Below are positions 59,462-60,167 of a DNA stretch of 60,167 bases, piece by piece. Each line of letters begins with the position of its first letter. Position 1 is the stretch's first letter. The notes beneath the pieces were generated by a model. That model ran no database searches, was not told where the DNA came from, and worked only from the letters and a program-made list of their open reading frames with translations. The DNA is taken from the NCBI GenBank assembly GCA_004802705.1, contig SGPL01000160.1, forward strand, positions 1 to 60,167, in the 5' to 3' direction. The stretch comes from Bondarzewia mesenterica. Lineage: Eukaryota; Basidiomycota; Agaricomycetes; Russulales; Bondarzewiaceae. Both the position numbers and the translations under genes were made by a program.

Positions 59462-60167
59462 TCTCTGAAATTTACCGATCGGACCTGAGTCTTGTAAATC
59501 ATACCATTGTCATACTTTGATTTTTAGAAATGTTTGCAGAAGAATGCATTGATTTATGTTGATCTGAAGTTGGACGAAGAACGCTAATTACGAGANCGGT
59601 ANGTAAGTTNGTGACAATGAATANACTGGCATCCGACCTGAACGTTAACGCGTTTCGCCTGCNATTTCTACGATCCCAACGGACGACTTGATACCGAGGT
59701 CAACGAGGACGAGGCGAATTACCTAAACTGGCGCATCTTCGAACGCCTAACAACGGGTGCTGGTGTGTCGGGTGCCCTTCATACGTACAGGGGCAGGATA
59801 GGCGGTGTCGATGACGCACTACGCGCTCCGATTTCAGAAGACAGGGAACGCGCAGTGCGTCAGAAATGCGTCATGGGGATAGAAATTGACATACCTTACT
59901 GATGTGTGCTGATGCGCATCTCATCGTTCTCGCTATACATCAAAGAGAATTCGCCGCTCGAGTGTCATCCAGTCCAACCACAATGTCATAAAAAATTTGT
60001 ATGGATTGGTACATCAGAACTCAGTCGCCTCCGTTTTCGCATCACCCATGACACCGATCCGGCCAGTTTTGCGGAAGGCGATCCCCTGCTTCCCTTTCTG
60101 TGCTCTCGTTATCTGGGGACGAGAAGACATTACTTCCTCGCCCCCCCCCCCTTCCGTTTCTATTCTT
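59462..60167. other. 3' flank of the reductase; poorly read end of window
   Basis: N bases at 59596-59663 mark low quality. A plus-strand stretch from about 59650 to 59903 stays open for about 80 codons (FYDPNGRLDTEVNEDEANY, then TYRGRIGGVDDALRAP) and could be a fragment of a gene I do not recognise. A C10-12 run lies near 60140-60151. Confidence 0.4.

Overview
The window looks like a basidiomycete (Agaricomycetes-type) nuclear contig. Genes carry many short introns of about 50-90 nt, there are no operons, and typically fungal families are present: a Zn(II)2Cys6 regulator, a MADS-box factor, an F-box-like LRR protein, a basidiomycete-type seven-helix membrane protein and an adenylate-forming reductase. 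Isolated N bases and several one-base frameshifts at homopolymer runs suggest an imperfect draft assembly. No tRNA, rRNA, CRISPR or recognisable transposon was seen. All gene models were spliced by hand, using reading-frame continuity and remembered family motifs.

Layout. 0-8 kb is a block of broken oxidoreductases: two decayed BBE-type FAD oxidases in opposite orientation with a decayed GMC oxidoreductase between them. 8.8-30.1 kb is mostly ordinary and intact: a glycolipid transfer protein (-), a zinc-finger-repeat protein whose C-terminus resembles the MCM3 winged helix (+), a Zn2Cys6 transcription factor (-), a salicylate-hydroxylase-like FAD monooxygenase (-), an F-box-like/LRR protein (+) and a MEF2/RLM1-type MADS-box factor (-). 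About 30.1-36.4 kb holds no gene I can defend.

36.4-59.5 kb is again rich in accessory and secondary-metabolism genes: an unrecognised, partly disrupted gene (+), a second broken GMC oxidoreductase (+), an MFS transporter (-), a truncated third BBE oxidase (-), a frameshifted SRPK-like kinase (+), a P450 C-terminal fragment abutting a broken FMN-dependent hydroxy-acid oxidase (-), a seven-helix membrane protein (-), and a nearly intact adenylate-forming reductase of A-T-R architecture, about 1090 aa (+).

How the genes may fit together (inference). The reductase would activate a carboxylic acid and release it reductively. The MFS protein, FAD monooxygenase, GMC, BBE, P450 and FMN enzymes are the usual tailoring and export partners of such cores. 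Most tailoring genes here are dead, so the best reading is a natural-product locus in decay or a dump of duplicated oxidoreductases, with the core gene and exporter possibly still usable. Some frameshifts could be base-calling errors, but in-frame nonsense codons, a lost splice donor, a 10-bp tandem duplication and gene truncations are harder to explain that way.
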